64,000 bases of DNA from Pochonia chlamydosporia 170. Lineage: Eukaryota > Ascomycota > Sordariomycetes > Hypocreales > Clavicipitaceae. Below the pieces are notes generated by a model, which was not told where the DNA came from, ran no database searches, and saw only the letters and a list, made by a program, of their open reading frames with translations. The position numbers were made by a program, and so were the translations under genes. The stretch is from contig NC_035791.1 of assembly GCF_001653235.2 (NCBI RefSeq), forward strand, positions 3,782,001 to 3,846,000. The letters are read 5' to 3'. Shown here one piece after another: positions 44,357 to 55,900 of the stretch (positions are counted from its first letter, which is position 1; every line of letters starts with the position of its first letter).

Positions 44357-45568
44357 ATGCACATTTCATCGACTATTCTCGCCAGCGCCCTGGCCATGGG
44401 TGTCTCGGCAGAGAACTACCTCGGCTTCAATTCCGGTGCCACCCTCGCCGACCGATCTGCCAAGTTCAAGAAGGACTTTGTTGCTGAGATGAAGACCGCT
44501 CAGGGACTTGTTGGCGCTCCTGGAACCTTCAACGCCATCCGTCTGTACACCAACATTCAGGCTTACTCCAAGGACAAGCCTATCGAGGCTTTCGAGGCTG
44601 CCATTGAGACCAAGACCAAGGTCCTCTTGGGAATGTGGACCTCGGGCACTGACACCATCCAGAATGAGATTGATGTCTTGGGTGCCGCTGTCAAGCAGTA
44701 CGGCACCAAGTTCACCGACCTGGTCATTGGTATTTCCATTGGTTCAGAGGATCTCTACAGAGACTCTGTTACCGGTGTGAAGAACAAGGCCGGCGTTGGC
44801 AACTCCCCTGACAACATTGTCAAGTTCATCGGGGACTACAAGAAGGCCTTCAAGGACACTCCCCTGGCCAAGGTCCCCATCGGCCACGTCGACACTTGGG
44901 ATGCCTGGACTAACTCGTCTGTCAAGTCCGTCATTGACGCCGTTGACTGGGTTGGTGTCGACGAATACCCCTTCTATGAGTCTGGCAAGGGCAACAAGAT
45001 TGACAACGCCGGTACCCTGTTCGACCGCGCCTACGGAGCTACCATTGGTGCTGTTGGCGGAAAGCCCGTGTGGGTGACCGAGACTGGCTGGCCCGTCACC
45101 GGAAAGACCTGGGATGAGGCTGTTCCCTCTATCGAGAACGCCAAGACCTACTGGGACGAAGTTGGTTGCCGCCAGCTCTTCAACAAGGTTCCTACGTTCT
45201 GGTACACCCTCCGGGACTCCAACCCCGACAACGATGTCAAGTTTGCCATCACCAAGGACCTGTCCACCAAGCCTCTCTTTGACCTCACTTGCCCCAAGAC
45301 CTTCAAGACCAAGCCTCAGACTTCCAGCGGCTCCTCTAGCCCCACTGCTACCGGCACTGGTGCCTCCAAGCCCACCGGCAGCGGCGGCTCTGGCACCAAC
45401 GGCGGCAGCGGTGGTTCCAACACCAATGGTGATTCTGGTTCAAGCACCACGACTCCTGCCGGTGCTACCACCACTGCCCCCAAGAACGGTGCTTCTTCCG
45501 TCCACAAGGTTTCCGGTGCTGCTTACTTTGCCCTGGCTGTCCTTGCTGGTGCCGCCACCCTGCTGTAA
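44357..45568 (+). CDS. eglC: GPI-anchored GH17 endo-1,3-beta-glucanase
   Basis: Single exon, 403 aa, in highly biased (C-ending) codons that suggest strong expression. A signal peptide ends at GVSA (residue 18). The catalytic domain has the two GH17 acids: Glu131 in GISIGSED (proton donor) and Glu242 in VWVTETGWP (nucleophile), with VDEYPFY between. A Ser/Thr/Gly-rich linker from about residue 318 to 380 is followed by a hydrophobic tail (YFALAVLAGAATLL), the pattern of a GPI attachment signal. The enzyme cleaves 1,3-beta-glucan in the cell wall, as in the EglC-type glucanases of Aspergillus, so it is a cell-wall remodelling enzyme. It is divergent from the sulfate permease gene. Confidence 0.93.
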   Translation: MHISSTILASALAMGVSAENYLGFNSGATLADRSAKFKKDFVAEMKTAQGLVGAPGTFNAIRLYTNIQAYSKDKPIEAFEAAIETKTKVLLGMWTSGTDTIQNEIDVLGAAVKQYGTKFTDLVIGISIGSEDLYRDSVTGVKNKAGVGNSPDNIVKFIGDYKKAFKDTPLAKVPIGHVDTWDAWTNSSVKSVIDAVDWVGVDEYPFYESGKGNKIDNAGTLFDRAYGATIGAVGGKPVWVTETGWPVTGKTWDEAVPSIENAKTYWDEVGCRQLFNKVPTFWYTLRDSNPDNDVKFAITKDLSTKPLFDLTCPKTFKTKPQTSSGSSSPTATGTGASKPTGSGGSGTNGGSGGSNTNGDSGSSTTTPAGATTTAPKNGASSVHKVSGAAYFALAVLAGAATLL

Positions 45569-46013
45569 GTGCCGCATCGTGCGGGTACTTACTAAACTCA
45601 TCGCGCCGGTCTCTTTATTTTTTGCAGTGTCATAGATCAAACTGGGATAAACGGATGGATTAGTTATGGTAGCCATGGCTAGGAAATAATCCAGGTGTTC
45701 ACTTTCATATATTTTGTTGCGGTGTAGTCCTTGGCTCGTGTGCAGGTTAATACGACAATCACCGGGAAATACAATTTGTACTATAACATCATTATCCTCC
45801 GATTGTGCTAGACCCAGTGCTATGCGTGACCGCACGATGCCAAATTCTGTGTCCAAACTTGCCTACCTAGGCACCTAGGTAGGTAGGTAGTTTCAAAGCA
45901 TGCCACTGAGCAACGTAACCCACGAAAGTGGAGGAAACCTACAAATATACCTGGTTATGTAACTTTATAAACTGCCCCGACTGGTATCCTAGTGCTACGC
46001 AATCTTATGGTTC
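45569..46013. other. Convergent intergenic region
   Basis: 3' flanks of the GH17 and GFA-domain genes. Contains an ACCTAGGT element at 45862-45890. Confidence 0.5.
45862..45890. repeat. ACCTAGGT palindromic element
   Basis: CCTACCTAGGCACCTAGGTA followed by three AGGT units. It can fold into a hairpin. Located in the convergent 3' region of the GH17 and GFA genes. Confidence 0.65.
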
Positions 46014-47009
46014 CTATTGTTTATTCATCTCTTCTTCGGGCAGCTCATAATCCTCCTCCCCATAATCAACCTTCTCAATCCTCAAGCTAGAAACATCCAA
46101 TCCCTCCATACACCGCACATTCAACGGCAACATGCTCATATTCTTATGATACACCGCCATGACACGTTCCTTCCTCTCAGGCGGCACATTGTCAAACACA
46201 CTCAGCGGCGGGCCCAGCACCGTCGCAAACGTAAATACACCGCACTTACTGCAATGGTGATCGATGCCGTACTTTTTGCCGTATACGTACGACGTGGTGT
46301 GTTCTTTGCCGTGGATACGGACCTGGTCTTTGGTGGGGTATACGCCTATGTAGGCCTTCTGTTTATGCTGTTAGTATGTCTTGTTCTGGGGATGGTATTA
46401 CGTACCCTTATGCAGGAGCTGCAGTTGTCTTGTTTGACGTCTTGTTCGGAGATGGGCGTCAGGAGCTCGAATTGCACTTGGCCGCAGTGGCAGGAGAAGA
46501 TGTGGTGTGGTTCTGGGGCAGAAGGGAAGAGAGGCGTGAGAGTTCGTTGTGGTTCGTCTACGTGGATGGTGGTTGTGTTTGACCTGCGTGAGTGAGTTTG
46601 ACGTGCGAATTGGGGCTAGGGATGACGCACTCTAGTTGAAAAGGGTTGATCTCTCGGACGGCAAGTAGATTCACTACCGTTTGACCCGTCATTGGCCCGG
46701 TGAGATGTTCACCCGTGATACCGGTTGAGCATTTTGAGCAGAACTGTCTACAAGTCAGTTTGTGTTCTGTTTAAATGGTCATGATTTGGGGCGTACCTTG
46801 TGTCTTAGAGAATCAGACTCGTACGTCTCCAATAGACCATCGTCCCGAGTCACTTTGTATGATCCAGCGGGGGGAACAATCCACATATATCCCTTCTTTC
46901 GGCACAGGCTGCAATCGCATGCGATGGCCGACTTGATTTCTGGGACGGTCAGATCGAATCGTAGGGCCCCGCAATGGCAGTACCCGTGATACTTTGTTTG
47001 AGCCTCCAT
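46014..47009 (-). CDS. Two-domain GFA/CENP-V zinc protein
   Basis: Four exons, 47009-46797, 46743-46631, 46583-46406 and 46358-46014 (282 aa). Introns are 47-53 bp (GTACGC, GTGCGT and GTACGT donors; all acceptors CAG). Two Mss4-like GFA (glutathione-dependent formaldehyde-activating) domains are in tandem. Domain 1: YHGYCHCGALRFDL, CDCSLCRKKG, FCSKCSTGITG. Domain 2: FSCHCGQVQFELL, NCSSCIRKAY, YCSKCGVFTFA. Each retains the CxC, CxxC, CxxC zinc-binding set. A 35-residue linker joins them. GFA domains bind zinc and occur in glutathione-linked S-hydroxymethyl enzymes and in proteins of unknown function; whether this protein is an enzyme is unknown. The C-terminus is acidic (DYGEEDYELPEEE). Confidence 0.88.
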
Positions 47010-48346
47010 GGTTTAATGACGCCGTCGGAAGGGCTTCGAGATATGGCGTTGAGATGATGGGATAGTTAAGAAAGGCGGGGTATGTTTGTGATTTCGGGAT
47101 TCGGATATAACATGAATAAAAGTGTTGGTTTGAAGTGAATCCGTTTGTGAAGGAGACGTGGGAAGGGTTGTGTTAGTGCTTATTGGGTTCTGTACAAGGC
47201 AGGTTGTCAGCCACAACTAGACACTGGGTTGCCATTTGAGATGCTGTGTTAGAGTCTTGGTGATGCTGGATTTGGACAACTCTGTGGCAGAGTGGTGTAG
47301 TAGAGTCAAGCATGTGTTTGCCCATCATCATGTAAGGCTATTCGTAGACATATGTGGTATTCTTGCTGCGTGTCTTGTCGTGGTACTGGGGCCAATAGAA
47401 ACGGGAATTATTGCCTTAACTGTAGTTTACACAATATCAGACAATATCAGAATAATACTCGACTGGCATATTTTTCTAACATTGAAGTTTAATTGTTCTG
47501 CCGCCGCTGCATATTACCCTATGAGCATGGAGTTGGTTCATTGAGGCGCTCATACCACGCTTCTCAAGAAGTCGACAGGAATAGGTGAGGTGAGCAGGAA
47601 GCCAAATACCGACCATGATTCATTTTCATCTAGAACCTGCTATGCCGCATCAATTCCCACGATGACTTACAAACCAACTTTGTCATTGAACAACCACACA
47701 AATACCATTCAAATGGCATGCAACTCGAGTTACACCATCCACCCAGAATGCACCAAGCAACCAGCACATGCGATTTGGAAACATGCATCACAACCCATTA
47801 TACGACACATGCATGTACAAACTCAAATCATCAGTTGCGCTCAAATCCAAATCATCCATTGGCCACCCGCCACGTGCAAGCAACTGCAACCTTTCTACCC
47901 GTCCTAAAGCCAATGTATCCAAATAACTTTCAAACCACCGTTCGAGCCGCAGCGCCACACCAAAATACGCCAAATACGGCACAAGTTTCCAAATACCCAG
48001 CTGAGTAATTCAACAGCCACCTCCTCCAACCCGATTAGCCTATACGATGTGTCATCCAATATCGCGAACCACACAAAGCAACAAAGGAAAGGAACAAGCC
48101 TCGGTCGCCGTTGGAAACCGACCTACCTACCTAGTACCTAGGTATGCAGAAGGCGTCAATTGCAGCTCATCCATCTTCCACATCGTTATGCTGCATCTGG
48201 ATAATGTAGCAATTCCTGCTTCGAAATCAAGGCACCTGAAAATCGTGGACCACATCTCAAATGACATATAAATCTCCACCCTATCCCACCGTGAATTCCT
48301 TACCACAACATCCAATTCCTCAGAAATTTCACCAGAAGCCCTCAAA
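47010..48346. other. Divergent intergenic region, no gene seen
   Basis: Upstream region of the GFA-domain and arylamine N-acetyltransferase genes. A hydrophobic frame from an ATG at 47263 to 47544 (93 codons) has no family match and no supporting features. An ACCTAGGT element sits at 48119-48145. Confidence 0.5.
48119..48145. repeat. ACCTAGGT palindromic element
   Basis: CGACCTACCTACCTAGTACC then TAGGTATG, about 200 bp before the start of the acetyltransferase gene. Confidence 0.6.
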
Positions 48347-49302
48347 ATGGCATACACGCAAGACCAACTAGACCGGTACCTCCAACACATCAACTACCCT
48401 CGCTCCCAACACCCCCACGATGCCCTCCAACGCCTCAAGCAGCTCACAGCCCGCCAAATCTCCGCCGTGCCCTTCGAGTCCTTCGCCCTACACTACTCGC
48501 AGCACAAGCTCCTCTCTCTCGACCCCGAGGCCCTGTATGAAAAGATTGTTGTCCACGGCAAGGGCGGCTACTGCATGGAGCTGAATGCCTTTTTTGGAGG
48601 CATCCTCCGCGCATTGGGGTATCAACTCGTGAATGCGGGCGGTAGGGTAAAAACACCCGCCGGATGGACAGGATGGTGAGCTTTTCACTCCATTCCTTCT
48701 TCTACTTACCATGTGCTAACCACCGTAGGAGCCACATGGTCAACATCGTCACCATAGACAACGTCAAATACAACGTAGACGTCGGCTTCGGCACCTGGGA
48801 GCCCATGCAGCCCATCCCCCTACAGGACAACCACACATTCACCCAGATAGCCCCACGGCTCGGCAAGCTCGAATACAGAAGCATATCGCAGCACAGCGAC
48901 CCCTCGCAGCGAGTGTGGGTGTATTCCACGCAGGAGGACCCCTCTGCGCCGTGGGAAGAGCGCAACATGTTTGTGGAGACGGAGTTCTTCCAGGCCGACT
49001 ACGAGGCCATGAACCTGAGCACCATGTCTGCGCCGACGAGTTTCTTCGTCCAGAATGTGATTGGCATGAGGGGGATTTTGGACGAGGACGCGGGTACGGT
49101 GGATGGGGTGTATACCTTGTTTGGGAATAAGGTCAAGCGGCATATGAGGAATGCGGAGGCGGAGGTTGTTGCTGAGTTGGAGACTGAGGACGAGAGGGTG
49201 CGCGCGATTGAGGAGTATTTCGGCGTCAGGTTGAGTGCCTTGGAGAGGCGGGGGATAAGGGGGTTGGCGACTGAGTTGAAGCCCAAGCCTAACATGGGGT
49301 AG
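48347..49302 (+). CDS. Arylamine N-acetyltransferase
   Basis: Two exons, 48347-48675 and 48729-49302 (300 aa); the 53-bp phase-2 intron has GTGAGC, a GTGCTAACC branch and GTAG. The catalytic triad of the NAT family is visible: Cys76 in GKGGYCMELN, His112 in TGWSHMVNIV and Asp127 in YNVDVGFG, with VPFESFALHY before it. The enzyme moves an acetyl or malonyl group from CoA to aromatic amines. In hypocrealean fungi NATs detoxify aromatic amines or plant benzoxazolinone-type compounds, so a xenobiotic role is likely. It is convergent with the HRI1-like gene, 36 bp apart at the stops. Confidence 0.93.
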
Positions 49303-49338
49303 GTGTATGAGGTGTGACGGTTTATAGACTATGCTATG

Positions 49339-50124
49339 TCATGCTACTTCGACTACTGTCCATTTCTTGGAGCCTATAGTGACTTCTTCGCCGAGTCTGT
49401 ATACCCTAGTTAAGGATTCGCCGCATGGTAACTCCTCTGAGCCGATTCTTACGGTTCGCGCGGCACGCGAGTCCTGCCATTCCCACCTCTCCAGGGACAT
49501 GTTGGAGCTGGTTTTCAAAAAACCCTGACAATATCGTCCCAGTCTTACCGCCATGCCCCTCTCTTTACCATCTTCATACTTGAGCACCGCGCAAACTTGT
49601 TCAGAAGTAGTTGGCTGTGGGTCTTCATCATCCCAGATCTCTTCGTAGGGTGTGTCTCGTCCCGTGTCGGGATTCACCATGCTCCCTATTTCAAGGGTAC
49701 TCCCGTCGGGCTGCGGATACATGTCACCTTCATCGGAGGCCTTGTCAGGCTGATCTGTACGCGAACTGACCCAGTGGTCCCATCGTGAGTGGCATACTTG
49801 CTCGCCGTTGATGGTGCGGGTGCTAGAAGAGGATGTTCCTGCGATGGCCCAGTCGAGTCTTGATAGGGGGAGTTGGTCTACAGGGAATCAGTTACTGCTC
49901 ATTACATATGACATGCTAAGATGGAGACTTGAGAGGACTTTGTGAAGGTTTTCTTGGATTGTAGTTATCGTACCTTGTAAACTTTGGATTGTGTCACCGT
50001 CTTTGAGGATTCGTAAATCTACAAACTGACGTTGTGGAGATGTCAACACAATGGTTGATGTAGGTTCGCTTGCATCCCCAGGGAGCCATCGGATGGATCT
50101 ACGAATGGAAATACTTCCGGCCAT
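49339..50124 (-). CDS. HRI1-like protein
   Basis: Two exons, 50124-49974 and 49877-49339 (229 aa), with a 96-bp phase-1 intron (GTACGA to CTGTAG). The N-terminal half (ISIRRSIRWLPGDASEP, FVDLRILKDG, RLDWAIAGTSSSS, VCHSRWDHWVSSRT) and the central DEGDMYPQPDGSTLEIGSMVNPDTG block match the fungal HRI1 family, whose yeast member has been reported to bind the Sec63 complex and Hrr25 kinase. The C-terminal half (AVRLGRYCQG, VYRLGEEVTIGSKKWTVVEVA) is a beta-barrel-like second repeat. The exact molecular role is not established. Confidence 0.82.
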
Positions 50125-50845
50125 TGTAGTAATTGGGGTCTTTTATCCGTCAGAAGTTCAAATGTTGTCTGATGGAGGTTGAAACAAGAGGAAAGAGGAT
50201 GGCTATCATGTTTAATGATGATGAGCTGCCCCGCTACCCCGCGGACGCCGTATTCATGACTAGGAGGAAGAAGTGGATTGATGGTTTTTATTACTTGGCT
50301 GGGCCTTCTCATATGGGATGAGAAATTCCCTTCATTTTAATTTTAAACTCAACGATATGGTCAAGTGTTACTGATAGATGACACAATCTACGGGTGGTCT
50401 ACGGGTGGACGCGAACTATGAGCATGCACAATGAACATCTTACACGACAGAAAACACAGCACTACCAACAGTCTCATCCACGATACACTGTTGACAGTCT
50501 GCAACACACCACATCGACAGTTGTCGCACCGAAACGGCCAAACACAGCCAATAGTGAAACCTCAAAGTCTCGTAACTGCACACAAGTGCCTTGTCTCTTT
50601 GTCTTCTCTCGACACAAAAGTCGAGGCAATAGGTGGTTGCCCGCAGACCGACGGCGCAACCAAGGATAGTAGGGTATCTCTCTCGTCATCATATAAAAGA
50701 CCAAGAATACAACGGCCATAGCATGCTCAAATCAATACTTTGTACAAATATAGCAAATTAATGTTTTTGGCATGAATCTCTTTTTGTTCCACGAAATGCA
50801 CCTTTGATGCCGCATTTCAGCTTGCAACCAAACATGATCCCCGCT
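50125..50845. other. Intergenic, no gene seen
   Basis: Upstream region of the HRI1-like gene and 3' flank of the nucleoside transporter gene. Confidence 0.5.
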
Positions 50846-52974
50846 TTAAGTCTGAGGTGCGCTCGAGAAGTTGGTAATCTGGGTGGTGATAACCAGACCG
50901 GCAACGGTGGCTGATGTCAAAGTAGCAACAACACCTGAGATGAGAGCCGAGACTGCCAGCTTGGAGACTTCGCCGCCACGAGACGGAGCAAGCTGTCCAA
51001 GGATACCAATCTGAATACCCAGGGAACCAATGTTACCAAAGCCGCAAAGCGCGTATGTAGCAATGAGTCGGGAGCGAGGAGAGAGACCAGCGTAGGTCTT
51101 GTCGGTGGTGAGATCGTGGAAGCCGTTGTATTCGTTCTATGAATTTCCATTAGCAGCCGCAATAAGAGTATGAAGCCATTTCAACGGGTTATATTGGTCA
51201 AGAATCGAAACGACCACAGATAGCGGGTGTAACCATCTGTGCGACGAGGATTACCACTTACGGTGATGACTTTTTGAGCAATCAAGCGGGCAACCAAGAG
51301 AATGTCGTTGTTGTCTCGAGGGACACCCAAAAGGAAGGCCACAGGGTACAGTGCATAACCAAGAATTGTCTGCAAGGTCAAGGTGGGATCATTGATGTTG
51401 AGGTAACGTCCCCACCAGGTCATGAGAGCGTTGATGAGACCAACAAAGGCAATGATGCACAGAAGTGATGCAATAATGGTACCTCCGATCTTGATACCGA
51501 GCCAGGCACCGTTGGCAAAAGCGTGCAGGGCATTCTCAGCCTTGTGCTCATCGTCGTCAGGAATCACGACACGTCCAGCGGTCAGGGTCTCCTCGGTCTC
51601 AGGATATCGCATCTTGGAAATGGCCAGTGAGGCAGGAATAGACATGATGCAAGAGGAAACCAGAGCCTCAGGGTTCAAACCCAGCTGAATGTAACCAACC
51701 AAAACGGAACCAGAAATGGTAGCAAAACCACAAGTCATGATCTGATGGAGCTCAGCCTTGGTCATGTGAGGTACGAAAGGTCGGACAAGCATGGCAGACT
51801 CTCCCTGGCCGATGAAGGGAGTAGCAGCAGCGACAACAGCCTCTGCGCCAGAGACACCAAGAGCCCAGAACACAAAGGTGGCAAACTTCTTGATGAACCA
51901 CTGGAGGAAGCCAATGTAGTAGAGAACCTGTACCAGGGAGATGAAGAAGATGATGGCAGGAATGACACCGAAGAAGAACCAGGGAGTCTCCGAAGTCTCA
52001 GGAGAGGTGAGGAAGGCAACACCTTGACGAGCAAAACCCAAGAGATCGCCGGCACGATCAGCGATGAACTTGAAGATGTCATAACCGACGCCAGTTCGCA
52101 GCACGAAAAGACCAATGATATACTGGGATAACATGCCGACAATGACAGTCCTCCAGTTGATGCGGCTGCGGTGCTTGCTGGTGGCCCAGAAGACGAAGAT
52201 CATGACAATCAAACCAAACAGACTGACAGCTCGGTTGGCACGATTGTTGTCAGCAACTTCCTCCGAGGCGAAACTGCCCACGATGATGACACACAAGGCA
52301 CCGAAAGCGCCCAGAGGGACACGGAAAGCTGGAGGGATCAACTCATAAACCACCAAGGCAGTGTGACCCCATACCCAACGAAGAGCAGTAGAAACATAGC
52401 GACTTGGGACGTAGTAGAACATCAATCGCAGCGATATGGCGAGCCACAACAGGAACGGAACCACCCAATTCTTGTCATCTCTGTGCAGGATGAGAGATGC
52501 GATCCACCAGCCGGTAAAGAACAGGAAGTAGATGAGGTGAAAGACGGGACGAAAGCGTCTGTACAAAGCCTTGACTCGGTCTCCAACCCCGCCGTGTTCA
52601 TGGTCGGTCGAGCCAGAGCCTCGCCCGGTGCTGACCACGCCAGGCTCGGCCTTTTCGTTATCGCTGTACTCGGGAGGGGTCAGAGAACCTTTCTTGTCGA
52701 CACCGTGAGCGTGGTGGTGGTCGTGGTGGTGCTGTTGAGCAGGGATCGCAGAAGGGTCCACGGTGGTTCCTGAAGTGTAAACAGCATCATCGTGGCCGCC
52801 GGCAGCGTCAATACGGGGTGAATGGTGATGATGCGCGTGAGTATGTTGGTTGGCAGGGTTCAGCGCTGGATCGGGATTATAGTCCATGCCGGCAATTGGC
52901 GTGTGGTGTTGTCCCTCTTGAGGCGCCGCCACCTTGGTTTCGGTGTTGGCTGGTTTCTGGTCTTCCACAGCCAT
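50846..52974 (-). CDS. Concentrative nucleoside transporter (CNT family) with a His-rich N-terminus
   Basis: Two exons, 52974-51262 and 51136-50846 (667 aa). The 125-bp intron has GTAAGT, a GGCTGCTAATGG branch and ATAG acceptor. The CNT core begins after about residue 130 and includes LFVLRTGVGYDIFKF, SLVQVLYYIGFLQWFI, GQGESAMLVRPFV, MTCGFATISGSVLVGYI, SSCIMSIPASLAISKM, the NDI motif in PRDNNDILLVA, and exon 2 with YALCGFGNIGSLGIQIGILG. The family imports nucleosides with protons or sodium across the plasma membrane. The N-terminal 100 residues hold 16 histidines in two clusters (HAHHHH at 46-51 and HHHDHHHAH at 82-90), which is not part of the transporter fold. The last exon ends in TTQITNFSSAPQT. 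Confidence 0.93.
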
Positions 52975-55900
52975 GATTTCTCAAGTGGAGGGAGAAAAAA
53001 AAGTTTCAAGTGATGCTTGCTGTACAGCTGTTGAAGCGCCGTGCAGTAGAATAACAAGCTACTTAGTCCTCGTGACGTTGGCTATGGTTTCGACTTCCTT
53101 GCAATTGGAAGTAAAGCAAAAAGAAAGTAGTTCCTGGGGTGCTGAGAACGGAAATTGGGTTGACCAATGTTGTCTCGTGCCTTTTTTTTCTGTCTCTTGC
53201 TCCCGAGGCGCCACAAAACGTTTTGCGACACAAAGGTGAGCAGGTACGGCGAGTGCACTCTGGCTCGAGTACTCTCGTGAAGACAAGAGAAAAATAAATA
53301 AAAAACAGATCCGGTCTGGAGGACCTAACGTACCTAAGGCAAACACAGATGAAGAAGAAGGAAAAGAGAGAAGCGCATCGCAGGATGGGCGCGACAAGAG
53401 GAACTTTTTGTACCCGCACGGCGATCCCGCAAAAGCACACGCTTCATAGAGCCAGAACAACAGCCTGGGCCAAGCCTACAATTCTTTGGTGTGGAGAAGA
53501 CGAATGGACCCTAACGAAAAGATGCACATCCTCCGGAACTAGCTCTGCATCTGGAGAAGGACCTATTGTCCGGAGAACACGGACAAGGTGTATGGATTGA
53601 TGGGCGTCTGGCCTGAATCCAGTTACGTCCCGTCGACGGACAATGGGACCAATTGCGCTCACGAGACCACCGCCCTGACAAGCCAACAGCGGAGACGATG
53701 TGAGGGGACTTTGGAGCCTTTGGCCTTTGGGGGAGACTAAAAGAGCCACCCAACACCAGGTTTCCTAGCTGCTCTGCTGTCGAACAACAAGTTGGTGGGC
53801 CGTCGAAGAAAGGAAGACTCGAAATCTGAGGCAGCATCGACCTCGATGGCCATTCCATTCGTGCAAGGATTGGCTCGAGGCTTGAACCCCGGACGATGCT
53901 AATCCATCGACATGCATGACGCCGGGGTTGCCCCAATCCACCAAGCCAAGCTACCCGCGCTTCTGTTTGACTTGACTTGTTCTCGGTGGCCCGATTCAGC
54001 CTGCAAGGGTCTGACAACCACAGAACGTCTTGTCACAATGCCCCTGCGGTTAGGCAAAAGTCTTGTGCAACTATCAGGAAGTGAGAGAATGCCCGAAAGA
54101 TTGGGGACGACTCGCACAGTGTGTCCCGTTTCTTGACCAGCCTGGGGCTTGGGGTTGTCTTTGCTTCGATTTTCTGGTCTTGGAGGCAATGTAATATGCC
54201 TGATGTTGGTCATTGATGACAACCAGTTCACATTGTTGTTACTTGATCTGCGCAGCTGGCTTATAAAAAACTCATTCAACGAGCTCGGCCAGTATTACCT
54301 CCATACAATTGTGCGGAGTAATTTTGACCAAACAAAGTTGGCACAGCAAAACACAAAGGCAAAGACATGCCTTGATTACCTGGGGACCTAGCCGAACTCA
54401 ATTTGGCCCCCCAAAAGGGAGGGACAGCCATGAAAAAGTGCCAAAAGATCCCCCGGCTTATCTGGAGGTGGCGCCTTCTGGTGCGGTTCGTCGCTGATCC
54501 AGGCATCGAGCAATCTGCATTCGGCACCAAGTGTCTCGGTGGTGGCGGAGGCGTTCGACCTTACTGCCCTGTTGGTCCTACACCCTCTCCCTGTCCTGTC
54601 CTGTTCATGTTCTGCTCCGTGTTGCACGCCATCGACAAGAGTTGTGGCCACCTCGGCGTAAGAAATGTATGACACGGTGTCGTCCGCTGTGCCATGGGCC
54701 TCAGAGATTCTGCAAGGCGTTGAGGGGCGCTGAATTACCCCTATGCCACTGTCATTTGCGGTCAAACAGTGAAATTGCTGTCACCACCCAAAAACGCCAT
54801 GTTGTGGTTTTTGCCAGGGCCAAGCCAAAGCAGCTCACGCCACCATTGCGCCCAGACAAGCTTTCTTTGCAAGACATGGCGATCGTCTTTCGGTGGGCGG
54901 CTACGTTGCTGCTTCTGGAAGGTTAAAGGCTGAGGCGTTCTGTTTACACCCTCGAGGTTAGCTGCCCTTCAAATATTGTTTCGACTAGTGCCGGCGTTCG
55001 CAATTGATAAAATTATTGAGGTGGAAGTTGAAATCGACAGTCGTCAGCTTTGTCAACTGTCAACTGCTGTGATATTCTTATTTTGCTGGCAGGATTGGCA
55101 GAGAGGCAGTTTGGCGGTCCGCCATTGGCTTTTTCCATAGGCCAATCTGGACTGCTCCTTCTGACTCGTGCTTATTAGACGGGACAGTGCAGAGAGCACG
55201 ATGTTTGCTCCTTCCTCAGCTTGAAGATTTTATCTCTGCCAATCTGTACTTGCTCAATGCTGTGAAGCAAAGACTCAGTGATGACCGCTTAGGAAAGTGC
55301 AATCGACACTGATAAGCGTATCTGAAAACATTAAACCAACCAGACACTTCACCTCGTCCTCGCTATCGCGGTATCAAAAGAGTCCAAAACCCATGCCAAA
55401 AAATCAGGCTCGGGAGATAGCCAATTGCTCCACTCGGTCCACCGATTTTGCCTTCAGTCTGATAAGCAGCAACCATGTGTTGTTACCAGAATGCGCACTG
55501 CTATTTGATCAGTGGCGTTTGGTCTGATGCGCGAAGGGCGACTGCCAAGCAACTTGCTGCCTCTCAGCACACAACAGTTCCGCAGTTCAACATCCCAAGC
55601 CAACAAGTCAGCAAGCACAGCAATCCACACACCCAAATCGCAGTGACAGTCCTCGAAGTCTTGTCTGTTACTACCCCAACAAGGCTCCTTGTTAGTCAAA
55701 GTTGCTGTTGTCCCTCAGCTGTCCAGCCATCACTGCATGCACAACTATCCCGAAATCTCACACCAGGCGGGATTGAGACAAGAGATGAACGAGCTTGAAT
55801 GTAATACCAGGGTCTGGACTGGACTGGCTCGTTGGACCAAGCGATAGCGTCGGTCGGCTCCGAGCTTATGGCTGCCACTTCTGCAGACTGGTGCTGATCC

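Noticed and set aside
47263..47544. 93-codon hydrophobic frame between the GFA and acetyltransferase genes
   Set aside because: No signal peptide logic, no family resemblance and poor codon bias; kept out of the gene list.
53866..53904. Imperfect inverted repeat with a TTC-AA loop, at first glance like a tRNA T arm
   Set aside because: The T-arm stem does not pair and there is no matching anticodon or acceptor stem.
53511..54017. 168-codon minus-strand frame upstream of the nucleoside transporter
   Set aside because: Arg/Ser/Pro-rich translation typical of non-coding GC-rich DNA; it overlaps other frames on both strands.
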